DNA of 64,000 nucleotides. Origin: Litoditis marina (lineage: Eukaryota; Nematoda; Chromadorea; Rhabditida; Rhabditidae). Shown here in pieces: positions 37,540-52,700 of this stretch (positions within the stretch are counted from its first letter, which is position 1; the number at the start of each line of letters is the position of its first letter). The notes beneath the pieces are model-generated. The model was not told the origin of the DNA. It ran no database searches and saw only the letters and a list, made by a program, of their open reading frames with translations. The DNA lies in the NCBI GenBank assembly GCA_964036275.1, contig CAXIWQ010000216.1, positions 43,192 to 107,191 on the forward strand, read 5' to 3'. The position numbers were made by a program, and so were the translations under genes.

Positions 37540-38985
37540 AAGACAAATTAACGCGGTTATTGACTCTTTGCCTTGCAGCTACAGAAAAAAGTTTATACGG
37601 CTATCAAGTATGTTGCTCCCAGCTACAAAAACCTAATACGACTATCTATTCTGTGGCGCACAGCCACGAAATACGAATTAACGCGGTTATCGACTCATCG
37701 GCTTGCAGCTACAGAAAACAGTTTATACGGCTATCAAGTCTGTTGCTTTCAGCTACAAAAACCTAATACGACAATCTATTCTGTGGCGCACTGCCACAAA
37801 ATACGAATTAACGCGGTTATCGACTCTTTGGCTTGCAGTTACAAAGAACATTTCATACGGCTATCAAATATGTTGCTCCCAGCTACAAAAACTTAATACA
37901 ACTATCTTTCCTGTGGTGCACAACCAGAAAGTACGAATTAACGCGGTTATTGACTCTTTGCCTTGCAGCTACAGAAAAAAGTTTATACGGCTATCAAGTC
38001 TGTTGCTCCCAGCTACAAAAACTTAATACGACTATTTTTTCTGTGGCGCACAACCACAAAGTACGAATTGACGCGGTTATTGACTCTGTGGCTTGCAGCT
38101 ACAGAAAAAAAGCTTATACGGCTATCAAGTGTGTTGCTCACAGCTACAAGAACCTAATACGACTGAATATTCTGTGGCGCACAGCCACAAAAGACGAATT
38201 AACGCGGTTATTGACTCTTTGCCTTGCAGCTACAGAAAAAAAAGTTTATACGGCTATCAAGTCTGTAGCTCCCAGCTACAAGAAAGTAATACGACTATCT
38301 ATTATGTGGCGCACAGCCACGAAATACGAAATTACGCGGTTATCGACTCTTTGGCTTGCATTTACAAAAAAACAGTTCATACGGCTATCAAGTCTGTTGC
38401 TCCCAGCTACAAAAACCTAATACAACAATCTATTCTGTGGCGCACAGCCACAAAATACGAATTAACGCTGTTATCGACTCTTTGGCTTGCAGTTACAGAG
38501 AACAGTTCATACGGCTATCAAATATGTTGCTCCCAGCTACAAAAACTTAATATAACTATCTTTCCTGTGGTGCACAACCAGAAAGTACGAATTAACGCGG
38601 TTATTGACTCTGTGGTTTGCAGCTACAGAAAAAAAGCTTATACGGCTACCAAGTGTGTTGCTCACAGCTACAAGAACCTAATACGACTGAATATTCTGTG
38701 GCGCACAGCCACAAAAGACGAATTAACGGGGTTATTGACTCTTTGCCTTGCAGCTACAGAAAAAAAAAGTTTATACGGCTATCAAGTCTGTAGCTCCCAG
38801 CTACAAGAAAGTAATACGACTATCTATTATGTGGCGCACAGCCACAAAATACGAATTTACGCGGTTATCGACTCTTTGGCTTGCATTTACAAAAAACAGT
38901 TCATACGGCTATCAAGTCTGTTGCTTCCAGCTACAAAAACCTAATACGACAATCTATTCTGTGGCGCACAGCCACAAACTACGAA
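37540..38985. repeat. 1.45-kb segment repeated 4.44 kb downstream, copy A
   Basis: Matches about 41985-43430 at an offset of 4,443-4,445 bp. The copies differ in small changes such as AATATAAC (38550) against AATACAAC (42993). Both ends coincide with switches of monomer subtype. Confidence 0.75.
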
Positions 38986-40811
38986 TTGACGCGGTTATTG
39001 ACTCTGTGGCTTGCAGCTACAGAAAAAAAGCTTATACGGCTATCAAGTGTGTTGCTCACAGCTACAAGAACCTAATACGACTGAATATTCTGTGGCGCAC
39101 ATCCACAAAAGACGAATTAACGCGGTTATTGACTCTTTGCCTTGCAGCTACAGAAAAAAAAGTTTATACGGCTATCAAGTCTGTAGCTCCCAGCTACAAG
39201 AAAGTAATACGACTATCTATTATGTGGCGCACAGCCACGAAATACGAAATTACGCGGTTATCGACTCTTTGGCTTGCATTTACAAAAAACAGTTCATACG
39301 GCTATCAAGTCTGTTGCTCCCAGCTACAAAAACCTAATACGACAATCTATTCTGTGGCGCACAGCCACAAAATACGAATTAACGCTGTTATCGACTCTTT
39401 GGCTTGCAGTTACAGAGAACAGTTCATACGGCTATCAAATATGTTGCTCCCAGCTACAAAAACTTAATATAACTATCTTTCCTGTGGTGCACAACCAGAA
39501 AGTACGAATTAACGCGGTTATTGACTCTGTGGTTTGCAGCTACAGAAAAAAGCTTATACGGCTACCAAGTGTGTTGCTCACAGCTACAAGAACCTAATAC
39601 GACTGAATATTCTGTGGCGCACAGCCACAAAAGACGAATTAACGGGGTTATTGACTCTTTGCCTTGCAGCTACAGAAAAAAAAGTTTATACGGCTATCAA
39701 GTCTGTAGCTCCCAGCTACAAGAAAGTAATACGACTATCTATTATGTGGCGCACAGCCACAAAATACGAATTTACGCGGTTATCGACTCTTTGGCTTGCA
39801 TTTACAAAAAACAGTTCATACGGCTATCAAGTCTGTTGCTTCCAGCTACAAAAACCTAATACGACAATCTATTCTGTGGCGCACAGCCACAAACTACGAA
39901 TTGACGCGGTTATTGACTCTGTGGCTTGCAGCTACAGAAAAAAAGCTTATACGGCTATCAAGTGTGTTGCTCACAGCTACAAGAACCTAATACGACTGAA
40001 TATTCTGTGGCGCACAGCCACAAAAGACGAATTAACGCGGTTATTGACTCTTTGCCTTGCAGCTACAGAAAAAAAAGTTTATACGGCTATCAAGTCTGTA
40101 GCTCCCAGCTACAAGAAAGTAATACGACTATCTATTATGTGGCGCACAGCCACGAAATACGAAATTACGCGGTTATCGACTCTTTGGCTTGCATTTACAA
40201 AAAACAGTTCATACGGCTATCAAGTCTGTTGCTCCCAGCTACAAAAACCTAATACGACAATCTATTCTGTGGCGCACAGCCACAAAATACGAATTAACGC
40301 TGTTATCGACTCTTTGGCTTGCAGTTACAGAGAACAGTTCATACGGCTATCAAATATGTTGCTCCCAGCTACAAAAACTTAATATAACTATCTTTCCTGT
40401 GGTGCACAACCAGAAAGTACGAATTAACGCGGTTATTGACTCTGTGGTTTGCAGCTACAGAAAAAAAGCTTATACGGCTACCAAGTGTGTTGCTCACAGC
40501 TACAAGAACCTAATACGACTGAATATTCTGTGGCGCACAGCCACAAAAGACGAATTAACGGGGTTATTGACTCTTTGCCTTGCAGCTACAGAAAAAAAAA
40601 GTTTATACGGCTATCAAGTCTGTAGCTCCCAGCTACAAGAAAGTAATACGACTATCTATTATGTGGCGCACAGCCACAAAATACGAATTTACGCGGTTAT
40701 CGACTCTTTGGCTTGCATTTACAAAAAACAGTTCATACGGCTATCAAGTCTGTTGCTTCCAGCTACAAAAACCTAATACGACAATCTATTCTGTGGCGCA
40801 CAGCCACAAAC
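38062..40811. repeat. Higher-order repeat, 7-monomer unit, three tandem copies
   Basis: Units are 38062-38979 (918 bp), 38980-39894 (915 bp) and 39895-40811 (917 bp), each starting at TACGAATTGACGCGG and ending AGCCACAAAC. The lengths differ only through A-tracts. After the third unit the next monomer continues TACGAATTAACACTG, a different subtype. Confidence 0.9.
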
Positions 40812-41984
40812 TACGAATTAACACTGTTATCGACTCTTTGGCTCGCAGTTACAGAGAACAGTTCATACGGCTATCAAATCTGTTGCTCCCAGCTACAAAA
40901 ACTTAATACAACTATCTTTCCTGTGGTGCACAACCAGAAAGTACGAATTAACGCGGTTATTGACTCTTTGCCTTGCAGCTACAGAAAAAAGTGTATACGG
41001 CTATCAAGTCTGTTGCTCCCAGCTACAAAAACTTAATACGACTATCTTTTCTGTGGCGCACAACCACAAAGTACGAATTGACGCGGTTATTGACTCTGTG
41101 GCTTGCAGCTACAGAAAAAAAGCTTATACGGCTATCAAGTGTGTTGCTCACATCTACAAGAACCTAATACGACTGAATATTCTGTGGCGCACAGCCACAA
41201 AAGACGAATTAACGCGGTTATTGACTCTTTGCCTTGCAGCTACAGAAAAAAAAAGTTTATACGGCTATCAAGTCTGTAGCTCCCAGCTACAAGAAAGTAA
41301 TACGACTATCTATTATGTGGCGCACAGCCACGAAATACGAATTTACGCGGTTATCGACTCTTTGGCTTGCATTTACAAAAAACAGTTCATACGGCTATCA
41401 AGTCTGTTGCTCCCAGCTACAAAAACTTAATACAACTATCTTTCCTGTGGTGCACAACCAGAAAGTACGAATTAACGCGGTTATTGACTCTGTGGCTTGC
41501 AGCTTCAGAAAAAAACTCATACGGCTACCAAGTGTGTTGCTCACAGCTACAAAAACCTAAGACGACTATATATTCTGTGGCGCACAGCCACAAAATACGA
41601 ATTAACGCTGTTATCGACTCTTTGGCTTGCAGTTACAGAGAACAGTTCATACGGCTATCAAATCTGTTGCTCCCAGCTACAAAACTTAATACAACTATCT
41701 TTCCTGTGGTGCACAACCAGAAAGTACGAATTAACGCGGTTATTGACTCTTTGCCTTGCAGCTACAGAAAAAAAGTTTATACGGCTATCAAGTCTGTTGC
41801 TATCAGCTACAAAAACTTAATACGACTATCTTTTCTGTGGCGCACAACCACAAAGTACGAATTGACGCGGTTATTGACTCTGTGGCTTGCAGCTACAGAA
41901 AAAAAGCTTATACGGCTATCAAGTGTGTTGCTCACAGCTACAAGAACCTAATACGACTGAATATTCTGTGGCGCACAGCCACAA

Positions 41985-43430
41985 AAGACAAATTAACGCG
42001 GTTATTGACTCTTTGCCTTGCAGCTACAGAAAAAAGTTTATACGGCTATCAAATATGTTGCTCCCAGCTACAAAAACCTAATACGACTATCTATTCTGTG
42101 GCGCACAGCCACGAAATACGAATTAACGCGGTTATCGACTCATCGGCTTGCAGCTACAGAAAAAAGTTTATACGGCTATCAAGTCTGTTGCTTTCAGCTA
42201 CAAAAACCTAATACGACAATCTATTCTGTGGCGCACTGCCACAAAATACGAATTAACGCGGTTATCGACTCTTTGGCTTGCAGTTACAAAGAACATTTCA
42301 TACGGCTATCAAATATGTTGCTCCCAGCTACAAAAACTTAATACAACTATCTTTCCTGTGGTGCACAACCAGAAAGTACGAATTAACGCGGTTATTGACT
42401 CTTTGCCTTGCAGCTACAGAAAAAAGTTTATACGGCTATCAAGTCTGTTGCTCCCAGCTACAAAAACTTAATACGACTATCTTTTCTGTGGCGCACAACC
42501 ACAAAGTACGAATTGACGCGGTTATTGACTCTGTGGCTTGCAGCTACAGAAAAAAAGCTTATACGGCTATCAAGTGTGTTGCTCACAGCTACAAGAACCT
42601 AATACGACTGAATATTCTGTGGCGCACAGCCACAAAAGACGAATTAACGCGGTTATTGACTCTTTGTCTTGCAGCTACAAAAAAAAAGTTTATACGGCTA
42701 TCAAGTCTGTAGCTCCCAGCTACAAGAAAGTAATACGACTATCTATTATGTGGCGCACAGCCACGAAATACGAAATTACGCGGTTATCGACTCTTTGGCT
42801 TGCATTTACAAAAAATAGTTCATACGGCTATCAAGTCTGTTGCTCCCAGCTACAAAAACCTAATACGACAATCTATTCTGTGGCGCACAGCCACAAAATA
42901 CGAATTAACGCTGTTATCGACTCTTTGGCTTGCAGTTACAGAGAACAGTTCATACGGCTATCAAATATGTTGCTCCCAGCTACAAAAACTTAATACAACT
43001 ATCTTTCCTGTGGTGCACAACCAGAAAGTACGAATTAACGCGGTTATTGACTCTGTGGTTTGCAGCTACAGAAAAAAAGCTTATACGGCTACCAAGTGTG
43101 TTGCTCACAGCTACAAGAACCTAATACGACTGAATATTCTGTGGCGCACAGCCACAAAAGACGAATTAACGGGGTTATTGACTCTTTGCCTTGCAGCTAC
43201 AGAAAAAAAAAGTTTATACGGCTATCAAGTCTGTAGCTCCCAGCTACAAGAAAGTAATACGACTATCTATTATGTGGCGCACAGCCACGAAATACGAATT
43301 TACGCGGTTATCGACTCTTTGGCTTGCATTTACAAAAAACAGTTCATACGGCTATCAAGTCTGTTGCTTCCAGCTACAAAAACCTAATACGACAATCTAT
43401 TCTGTGGCGCACAGCCACAAACTACGAATT
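41985..43430. repeat. 1.45-kb segment, copy B
   Basis: Second copy of 37540-38985. Confidence 0.75.
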
Positions 43431-43583
43431 AACACTGTTATCGACTCTTTGGCTCGCAGTTACAGAGAACAGTTCATACGGCTATCAAATCTGTTGCTCC
43501 CAGCTACAAAAACTTAATACAACTATCTTTCCTGTGGTGCACAACCAGAAAGTACGAATTAACGCGGTTATTGACTCTTTGCC

Positions 43584-46270
43584 TTGCAGCTACAGAAAAA
43601 AAGTTTATACGGCTATCAAGTCTGTTGCTCCCAGCTACAAAAACTTAATACGACTATCTTTTCTGTGGCGCACAACCACAAAGTACGAATTGACGCGGTT
43701 ATTGACTCTGTGGCTTGCAGCTACAGAAAAAAAGCTTATACGGCTATCAAGTGTGTTGCTCACATCTACAAGAACCTAATACGACTGAATATTCTGTGGC
43801 GCACAGCCACAAAAGACGCATTAACGCGGTTATTGACTCTTTGCCTTGCAGCTACAGAAAAAAAAAGTTTATACGGCTATCAAGTCTGTAGCTCCCAGCT
43901 ACAAGAAAGTAATACGACTATCTATTATGTGGCGCACAGCCACGAAATACGAATTTACGCGGTTATCGACTCTTTGGCTTGCATTTACAAAAAACAGTTC
44001 ATACGGCTATCAAGTCTGTTGCTCCCAGCTACAAAAACTTAATACAACTATCTTTCCTGTGGTGCACAACCAGAAAGTACGAATTAACGCGGTTATTGAC
44101 TCTGTGGCTTGCAGCTACAGAAAAAAAACTCATACGGCTACCAAGTGTGTTGCTCACAGCTACAAGAACCTAAGACGCCTATATATTCTGTGGCGCACAG
44201 CCACAAAATACGAATTAACGCTGTTATCGGCTCTTTGGCTTGCAGTTACAGAGAACAGTTCATACGGCTATCAAATCTGTTGCTCCCAGCTACAAAACTT
44301 AATACAACTATCTTTCCTGTGGTGCACAACCAGAAAGTACGAATTAACGCGGTTATTGACTCTTTGCCTTGCAGCTACAGAAAAAAAGTTTATACGGCTA
44401 TCAAGTCTGTTGCTCCCAGCTACAAAAACTTAATACGACTATCTTTTCTGTGGCGCACAACCACAAAGTACGAATTGACGCGGTTATTGACTCTGTGGCT
44501 TGCAGCTACAGAAAAAAAGCTTATACGGCTATCAAGTGTGTTGCTCACAGCTACAAGAACCTAATACGACTGAATATTCTGTGGCGCACAGCCACAAAAG
44601 ACGAATTAACGCGGTTATTGACTTTTTGCCTTGCAGCTACAGAAAAAAAAAGTTCATACGGCTATCAAGTCTGTAGCTCCCAGCTACAAGAAAGTAATAC
44701 GACTATCTATTGTGTGGCGCACAGCCACGAAATACGAATTTACGCGGTTATCGACTCTTTGGCTTGCATTTACAAAAAACAGTTCATACGGCTATCAAGT
44801 CTGTTGCTTCCAGCTACAAAAACCTAATACGACAATCTATTCTGTGGCGCACAGCCACAAACTACGAATTAACACTGTTATCGACTCTTTGGCTCGCAGT
44901 TACAGAGAACAGTTCATACGGCTATCAAATCTGTTGCTCCCAGCTACAAAAACTTAATACAACTATCTTTCCTGTGGTGCACAACCAGAAAGTACGAATT
45001 AACGCGGTTATTGACTCTTTGCCTTGCAGCTACAGAAAAAAAGTTTATACGGCTATCAAGTCTGTTGCTCCCAGCTACAAAAACTTAATACGACTATCTT
45101 TTCTGTGGCGCACAACCACAAAGTACGAATTGACGCGGTTATTGACTCTGTGGCTTGCAGCTACAGAAAAAAAGCTTATACGGCTATCAAGTGTGTTGCT
45201 CACATCTACAAGAACCTAATACGACTGAATATTCTGTGGCGCACAGCCACAAAAGACGCATTAACGCGGTTATTGACTCTTTGCCTTGCAGCTACAGAAA
45301 AAAAAAGTTTATACGGCTATCAAGTCTGTAGCTCCCAGCTACAAGAAAGTAATACGACTATCTATTATGTGGCGCACAGCCACGAAATACGAATTTACGC
45401 GGTTATCGACTCTTTGGCTTGCATTTACAAAAAACAGTTCATACGGCTATCAAGTCTGTTGCTCCCAGCTACAAAAACTTAATACAACTATCTTTCCTGT
45501 GGTGCACAACCAGAAAGTACGAATTAACGCGGTTATTGACTCTGTGGCTTGCAGCTACAGAAAAAAAACTCATACGGCTACCAAGTGTGTTGCTCACAGC
45601 TACAAGAACCTAAGACGACTATATATTCTGTGGCGCACAGCCACAAAATACGAATTAACGCTGTTATCGACTCTTTGGCTTGCAGTTACAGAGAACAGTT
45701 CATACGGCTATCAAATCTGTTGCTCCCAGCTACAAAACTTAATACAACTATCTTTCCTGTGGTGCACAACCAGAAAGTACGAATTAACGCGGTTATTGAC
45801 TCGTTGCCTTGCAGCTACAGAAAAAAAGTTTATACGGCTATCAAGTCTGTTGCTCCCAGCTACAAAAACTTAATACGACTATCTTTTCTGTGGCGCACAA
45901 CCACAAAGTACGAATTGACGCGGTTATTGACTCTGTGGCTTGCAGCTACAGAAAAAAAGCTTATACGGCTATCAAGTGTGTTGCTCACAGCTACAAGAAC
46001 CTAATACGACTGAATATTCTGTGGCGCACAGCCACAAAAGACGAATTAACGCGGTTATTGACTTTTTGCCTTGCAGCTACAGAAAAAAAAAGTTTATACG
46101 GCTATCAAGTCTGTAGCTCCCAGCTACAAGAAAGTAATACGACTATCTATTATGTGGCGCACAGCCACGAAATACGAATTTACGCGGTTATCGACTCTTT
46201 GGCTTGCATTTACAAAAAACAGTTCATACGGCTATCAAGTCTGTTGCTCCCAGCTACAAAAACTTAATAC
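43584..46270. repeat. Segment repeated at a 1,440-bp offset (11 monomers)
   Basis: 43584-44830 matches 45024-46270. Every subtype landmark recurs at exactly +1,440 bp. Differences seen by eye include AAGACGCCTAT near 44172 against AAGACGACTAT near 45612, and TCGGCTC near 44228 against TCGACTC. Confidence 0.88.
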
Positions 46271-49200
46271 AACTATCTTTCCTGTGGTGCACAACCAGAA
46301 AGTACGAATTAACGCGGTTATTGACTCTGTGGCTTGCAGCTACAGAAAAAAAGCTTATACGGCTACCAAGTGTGTTGCTCACAGCTACAAGAACCTAAGA
46401 CGACTATATATTCTGTGGCGCACAGCCACAAAATACGAATTAACGCGGTTATTGACTCTTTGCCTTGCAGCTAAAGAAAAAAGTTTATACGGCTATCAAG
46501 TCTGTTGCTCACCAGCTACAAAAACTTAATACGACTATCTTTTCTGTGGCGCACAACCACAAAGTACGAATTAACGCGGTTATTGACTCTGTGGCTTGCA
46601 GCTACAGAAAAAAGCTTATACGGCTATCAAGTGTGTTGCTCACAGCTACAAGAACCTAATACGACTGAATATTCTGTGGCGCACAGCCACAAAAGACGAA
46701 TTAACGCGGTTATTGACTCTTTGCCTTGCAGCTACAGAAAAAAAAGTTAATACGGCTATCAAGTCTGTAGCTCCCAGCTACAAGAAAGTATTACGACTAT
46801 CTATCATGTGGCGCACAGCCACGAAATACGAATTTACGCGGTTATCGACTCTTTGGCTTGCATTTACAAAAAACAGTTCATACGGCTATCAAGTCTGTTG
46901 CTCCCAGCTACAAAAACCTAATACGACAATCTATTCTGTGGCGCACAGCCACAAAATACGAATTAACGCTGTTATCGACTCTTTGGCTTGCAGTTACAGA
47001 GAACAGTTCATACGGCTATCAAATCTGTTGCTCCCAGCTACAAAAACTTAATACAACTATCTTTCCTGTGGTGCACAACCAGAAAGTACGAATTAACGCG
47101 GTTATTGACTCTGTGGCTTGCAGCTACAGAAAAAAAGCTTATACGGCTACCAAGTGTGTTGCTCACAGCTACAAGAACCTAAGACGACTATATATTCTGT
47201 GGCGCACAGCCACAAAATACGAATTAACGCTGTTATCGACTCTTTGGCTTGCAGTTACAGAGAACAGTTCATACGGCTATCAAATCTGTTGCTCCCAGCT
47301 ACAAAACTTAATACAACTATCTTTCCTGTGGTGCACAACCAGAAAGTACGAATTAACGCGGTTATTGACTCTGTGGCTTGCAGCTACAGAAAAAAAGCTT
47401 ATACGGCTACCAAGTGTGTCGCTCACAGCTACAAGAACCTAAGACGACTATATATTCTGTGGCGCACAGCCACAAAAGACAAATTAACGCGGTTATTGAC
47501 TCTTTGCCTTGCAGCTACAGAGAACAGTTCATACGGCTATCAAATCTGTTGCTCCCAGCTACAAAAACCTAATACGACAATCTATTCTGTGGTGCACAAC
47601 CACAAAGTACGAATTGACGCGGTTATTGACTCTGTGGCTTGCAGCTACAGAAAAAAAGCTTATACGGCTATCAAGTGTGTTGCTCACAGCTACAAGAACC
47701 TAAGACGACTATATATTCTGTGGCGCACAGCCACAAAAGACAAATTAACACGGTTATTGACTCTTTGCCTTGCAGCTACAGAGAACAGTTCATACGGCTA
47801 TCAAATCTGTTGCTCCCAGCTACAAAAACCTAATACGACAATCTATTCTGTGGCGCACAGTTACAAAATACGAATTAACGCGGTTATTGACTCTTTGCCT
47901 TGCAGCTACAGAAAAAAAATCATGCGGCTATCAAGTCTGTTGCTCCCAGCTACAAAAACCTAATACGACTTTATATTCTGTGGCGCACAGCCACAAAAGA
48001 CAAATTAACGCGGTTATTGACTCTTTGCCTTGCAGCTACAGGAAAAAGTTTATACGGCTATCAAGTATGTTGCTCCCAGCTACAAAAACCTAATACGACT
48101 ATCTATTCTGTGGTGCACAGCCACGAAATACGAATTAACGCGGTTATCGACTCATCGGCTTGCAGCTACAGAAAAAAGTTTATACGGCTATCAAGTCTGT
48201 TGCTTTCAGCTACAAAAACCTAATACGACAATCTATTCTGTGGCGCACAGCCACAAAATACGAATTAACGCTGTTATCGACTCTTTGGCTTGCAGTTACA
48301 GAGAACAGTTCATACGGCTATCAAATCTGTTGCTCCCAGCTACAAAACTTAATACAACTATCTTTCCTGTGGTGCACAACCAGAAAGTACGAATTAACGC
48401 GGTTATTGACTCTTTGCCTTGCAGCTACAGAAAAAAAGTTTATACGGCTATCAAGTCTGTTGCTCCCAGCTACAAAAACTTAATACGACTATCTTTTCTG
48501 TGGCGCACAACCACAAAGTACGAATTGACGCGGTTATTGACTCTGTGGCTTGCAGCTACAGAAAAAAAGCTTATACGGCTATCAAGTGTGTTGCTCACAG
48601 CTACAAGAACCTAATACGACTGAATATTCTGTGGCGCACAGCCACAAAAGACGAATTAACACGGTTATTGACTTTTTGCCTTGCAGCTACAGAAAAAAAA
48701 AGTTTATACGGCTATCAAGTCTGTAGCTCCCAGCTACAAGAAAGTAATACGACTATCTATTATGTGGCGCACAGCCACGAAATACGAATTTACGCGGTTA
48801 TCGACTCTTTGGCTTGCATTTACAAAAAACAGTTCATACGGCTATCAAGTCTGTTGCTTCCAGCTACAAAAACCTAATACGACAATCTATTCTGTGGCGC
48901 ACAGCCACAAACTACGAATTACACTGTTATCGACTCTTTGGCTCGCAGTTACAGAGAACAGTTCATACGGCTATCAAATCTGTTGCTCCCAGCTACAAAA
49001 ACTTAATACAACTATCTTTCCTGTGGTGCACAACCAGAAAGTACGAATTAACGCGGTTATTGACTCTTTGCCTTGCAGCTACAGAAAAAAAGTTTATACG
49101 GCTATCAAGTCTGTTGCTCCCAGCTACAAAAACTTAATACGACTATCTTTTCTGTGGCGCACAACCACAAAGTACGAATTGACGCGGTTATTGACTCTGT

Positions 49201-49727
49201 GGCTTGCAGCTACAGAAAAAAAGCTTATACGGCTATCAAGTGTGTTGCTCACATCTACAAGAACCTAATACGACTGAAAATTCTGTGGCGCACAGCCACA
49301 AAAGACGCATTAACGCGGTTATTGACTCTTTGCCTTGCAGCTACAGAAAAAAAAAGTTTATACGGCTATCAAGTCTGTAGCTCCCAGCTACAAGAAAGTA
49401 ATACGACTATCTATTATGTGGCGCACAGCCACGAAATACGAATTTACGCGGTTATCGACTCTTTGGCTTGCATTTACAAAAAACAGTTCATACGGCTATC
49501 AAGTCTGTTGCTTCCAGCTACAAAAACCTAATACGACAATCTATTCTGTGGCGCACAGCCACAAACTACGAATTAACACTGTTATCGACTCTTTGGCTCG
49601 CAGTTACAGAGAACAGTTCATACGGCTATCAAATCTGTTGCTCCCAGCTACAAAAACTTAATACAACTATCTTTCCTGTGGTGCACAACCAGAAAGTACG
49701 AATTAACGCGGTTATTGACTCTTTGCC
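45024..49727. repeat. Higher-order repeat unit A1 (4,704 bp, expanded form)
   Basis: Same order of monomer subtypes as A2 and A3 but longer by one 655 bp (5-monomer) block. The block occurs three times here (48419, 49073, and 49728 as the start of A2) and only twice at the equivalent places in A2 and A3. Private change: GAATTACACTG near 48915 for GAATTAACACTG. Confidence 0.9.
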
Positions 49728-52700
49728 TTGCAGCTACAGAAAAAAAGTTTATACGGCTATCAAGTCTGTTGCTCCCAGCTACAAAAACTTAATACGACTA
49801 TCTTTTCTGTGGCGCACAACCACAAAGTACGAATTGACGCGGTTATTGACTCTGTGGCTTGCAGCTACAGAAAAAAAGCTTATACGGCTATCAAGTGTGT
49901 TGCTCACATCTACAAGAACCTAATACGACTGAATATTCTGTGGCGCACAGCCACAAAAGACGCATTAACGCGGTTATTGACTCTTTGCCTTGCAGCTACA
50001 GAAAAAAAAAGTTTATACGGCTATCAAGTCTGTAGCTCCCAGCTACAAGAAAGTAATACGACTATCTATTATGTGGCGCACAGCCACGAAATACGAATTT
50101 ACGCGGTTATCGACTCTTTGGCTTGCATTTACAAAAAACAGTTCATACGGCTATCAAGTCTGTTGCTCCCAGCTACAAAAACTTAATACAACTATCTTTC
50201 CTGTGGTGCACAACCAGAAAGTACGAATTAACGCGGTTATTGACTCTGTGGCTTGCAGCTACAGAAAAAAAAACTCATACGGCTACCAAGTGTGTTGCTC
50301 ACAGCTACAAGAACCTAAGACGACTATATATTCTGTGGCGCACAGCCACAAAATACGAATTAACGCTGTTATCGACTCTTTGGCTTGCAGTTACAGAGAA
50401 CAGTTCATACGGCTATCAAATCTGTTGCTCCCAGCTACAAAACTTAATACAACTATCTTTCCTGTGGTGCACAACCAGAAAGTACGAATTAACGCGGTTA
50501 TTGACTCTTTGCCTTGCAGCTACAGAAAAAAAGTTTATACGGCTATCAAGTCTGTTGCTCCCAGCTACAAAAACTTAATACGACTATCTTTTCTGTGGCG
50601 CACAACCACAAAGTACGAATTGACGCGGTTATTGACTCTGTGGCTTGCAGCTACAGAAAAAAAGCTTATACGGCTATCAAGTGTGTTGCTCACAGCTACA
50701 AGAACCTAATACGACTGAATATTCTGTGGCGCACAGCCACAAAATACGAATTAACGCGGTTATTGACTTTTTGCCTTGCAGCTACAGAAAAAAAAGTTTA
50801 TACGGCTATCAAGTCTGTAGCTCCCAGCTACAAGAAAGTAATACGACTATCTATTATGTGGCGCACAGCCACGAAATACGAATTTACGCGGTTATCGACT
50901 CTTTGGCTTGCATTTACAAAAAACAGTTCATACGGCTATCAAGTCTGTTGCTCCCAGCTACAAAAACTTAATACAACTATCTTTCCTGTGGTGCACAACC
51001 AGAAAGTACGAATTAACGCGGTTATTGACTCTGTGGCTTGCAGCTACAGAAAAAAAGCTTATACGGCTACCAAGTGTGTTGCTCACAGCTACAAGAACCT
51101 AAGACGACTATATATTCTGTGGCGCACAGCCACAAAATACGAATTAACGCGGTTATTGACTCTTTGCCTTGCAGCTAAAGAAAAAGTTTACACGGCTATC
51201 AAGTCTGTTGCTCACCAGCTACAAAAACTTAATACGACTATCTTTTCTGTGGCGCACAACCACAAAGTACGAATTAACGCGGTTATTGACTCTGTGGCTT
51301 GCAGCTACAGAAAAAAGCTTATACGGCTATCAAGTGTGTTGCTCACAGCTACAAGAACCTAATACGACTGAATATTCTGTGGCGCACAGCCACAAAAGAC
51401 GAATTAACGCGGTTATTGACTCTTTGCCTTGCAGCTACAGAAAAAAAAGTTAATACGGCTATCAAGTCTGTAGCTCCCAGCTACAAGAAAGTATTACGAC
51501 TATCTATCATGTGGCGCACAGCCACGAAATACGAATTTACGCGGTTATCGACTCTTTGGCTTGCATTTACAAAAAACAGTTCATACGGCTATCAAGTCTG
51601 TTGCTCCCAGCTACAAAAACCTAATACGACAATCTATTCTGTGGCGCACAGCCACAAAATACGAATTAACGCTGTTATCGACTCTTTGGCTTGCAGTTAC
51701 AGAGAACAGTTCATACGGCTATCAAATCTGTTGCTCCCAGCTACAAAAACTTAATACAACTATCTTTCCTGTGGTGCACAACCAGAAAGTACGAATTAAC
51801 GCGGTTATTGACTCTGTGGCTTGCAGCTACAGAAAAAAAGCTTATACGGCTACCAAGTGTGTTGCTCACAGCTACAAGAACCTAAGACGACTATATATTC
51901 TGTGGCGCACAGCCACAAAATACGAATTAACGCTGTTATCGACTCTTTGGCTTGCAGTTACAGAGAACAGTTCATACGGCTATCAAATCTGTTGCTCCCA
52001 GCTACAAAACTTAATACAACTATCTTTCCTGTGGTGCACAACCAGAAAGTACGAATTAACGCGGTTATTGACTCTGTGGCTTGCAGCTACAGAAAAAAAG
52101 CTTATACGGCTACCAAGTGTGTCGCTCACAGCTACAAGAACCTAAGACGACTATATATTCTGTGGCGCACAGCCACAAAAGACAAATTAACGCGGTTATT
52201 GACTCTTTGCCTTGCAGCTACAGAGAACAGTTCATACGGCTATCAAATCTGTTGCTCCCAGCTACAAAAACCTAATACGACAATCTATTCTGTGGTGCAC
52301 AACCACAAAGTACGAATTGACGCGGTTATTGACTCTGTGGCTTGCAGCTACAGAAAAAAAGCTTATACGGCTATCAAGTGTGTTGCTCACAGCTACAAGA
52401 ACCTAAGACGACTATATATTCTGTGGCGCACAGCCACAAAAGACAAATTAACACGGTTATTGACTCTTTGCCTTGCAGCTACAGAGAACAGTTCATACGG
52501 CTATCAAATCTGTTGCTCCCAGCTACAAAAACCTAATACGACAATCTATTCTGTGGCGCACAGTTACAAAATACGAATTAACGCGGTTATTGACTCTTTG
52601 CCTTGCAGCTACAGAAAAAAAATCATGCGGCTATCAAGTCTGTTGCTCCCAGCTACAAAAACCTAATACGACTTTATATTCTGTGGCGCACAGCCACAAA

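Larger units (their letters stand above)
34754..37825. repeat. 3.1-kb segment, copy B (includes LINE copy 7)
   Basis: Second copy of 28184-31270. It diverges after about 37825, where the monomer subtype changes (TTACAAAGAACATTTC). Confidence 0.85.
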
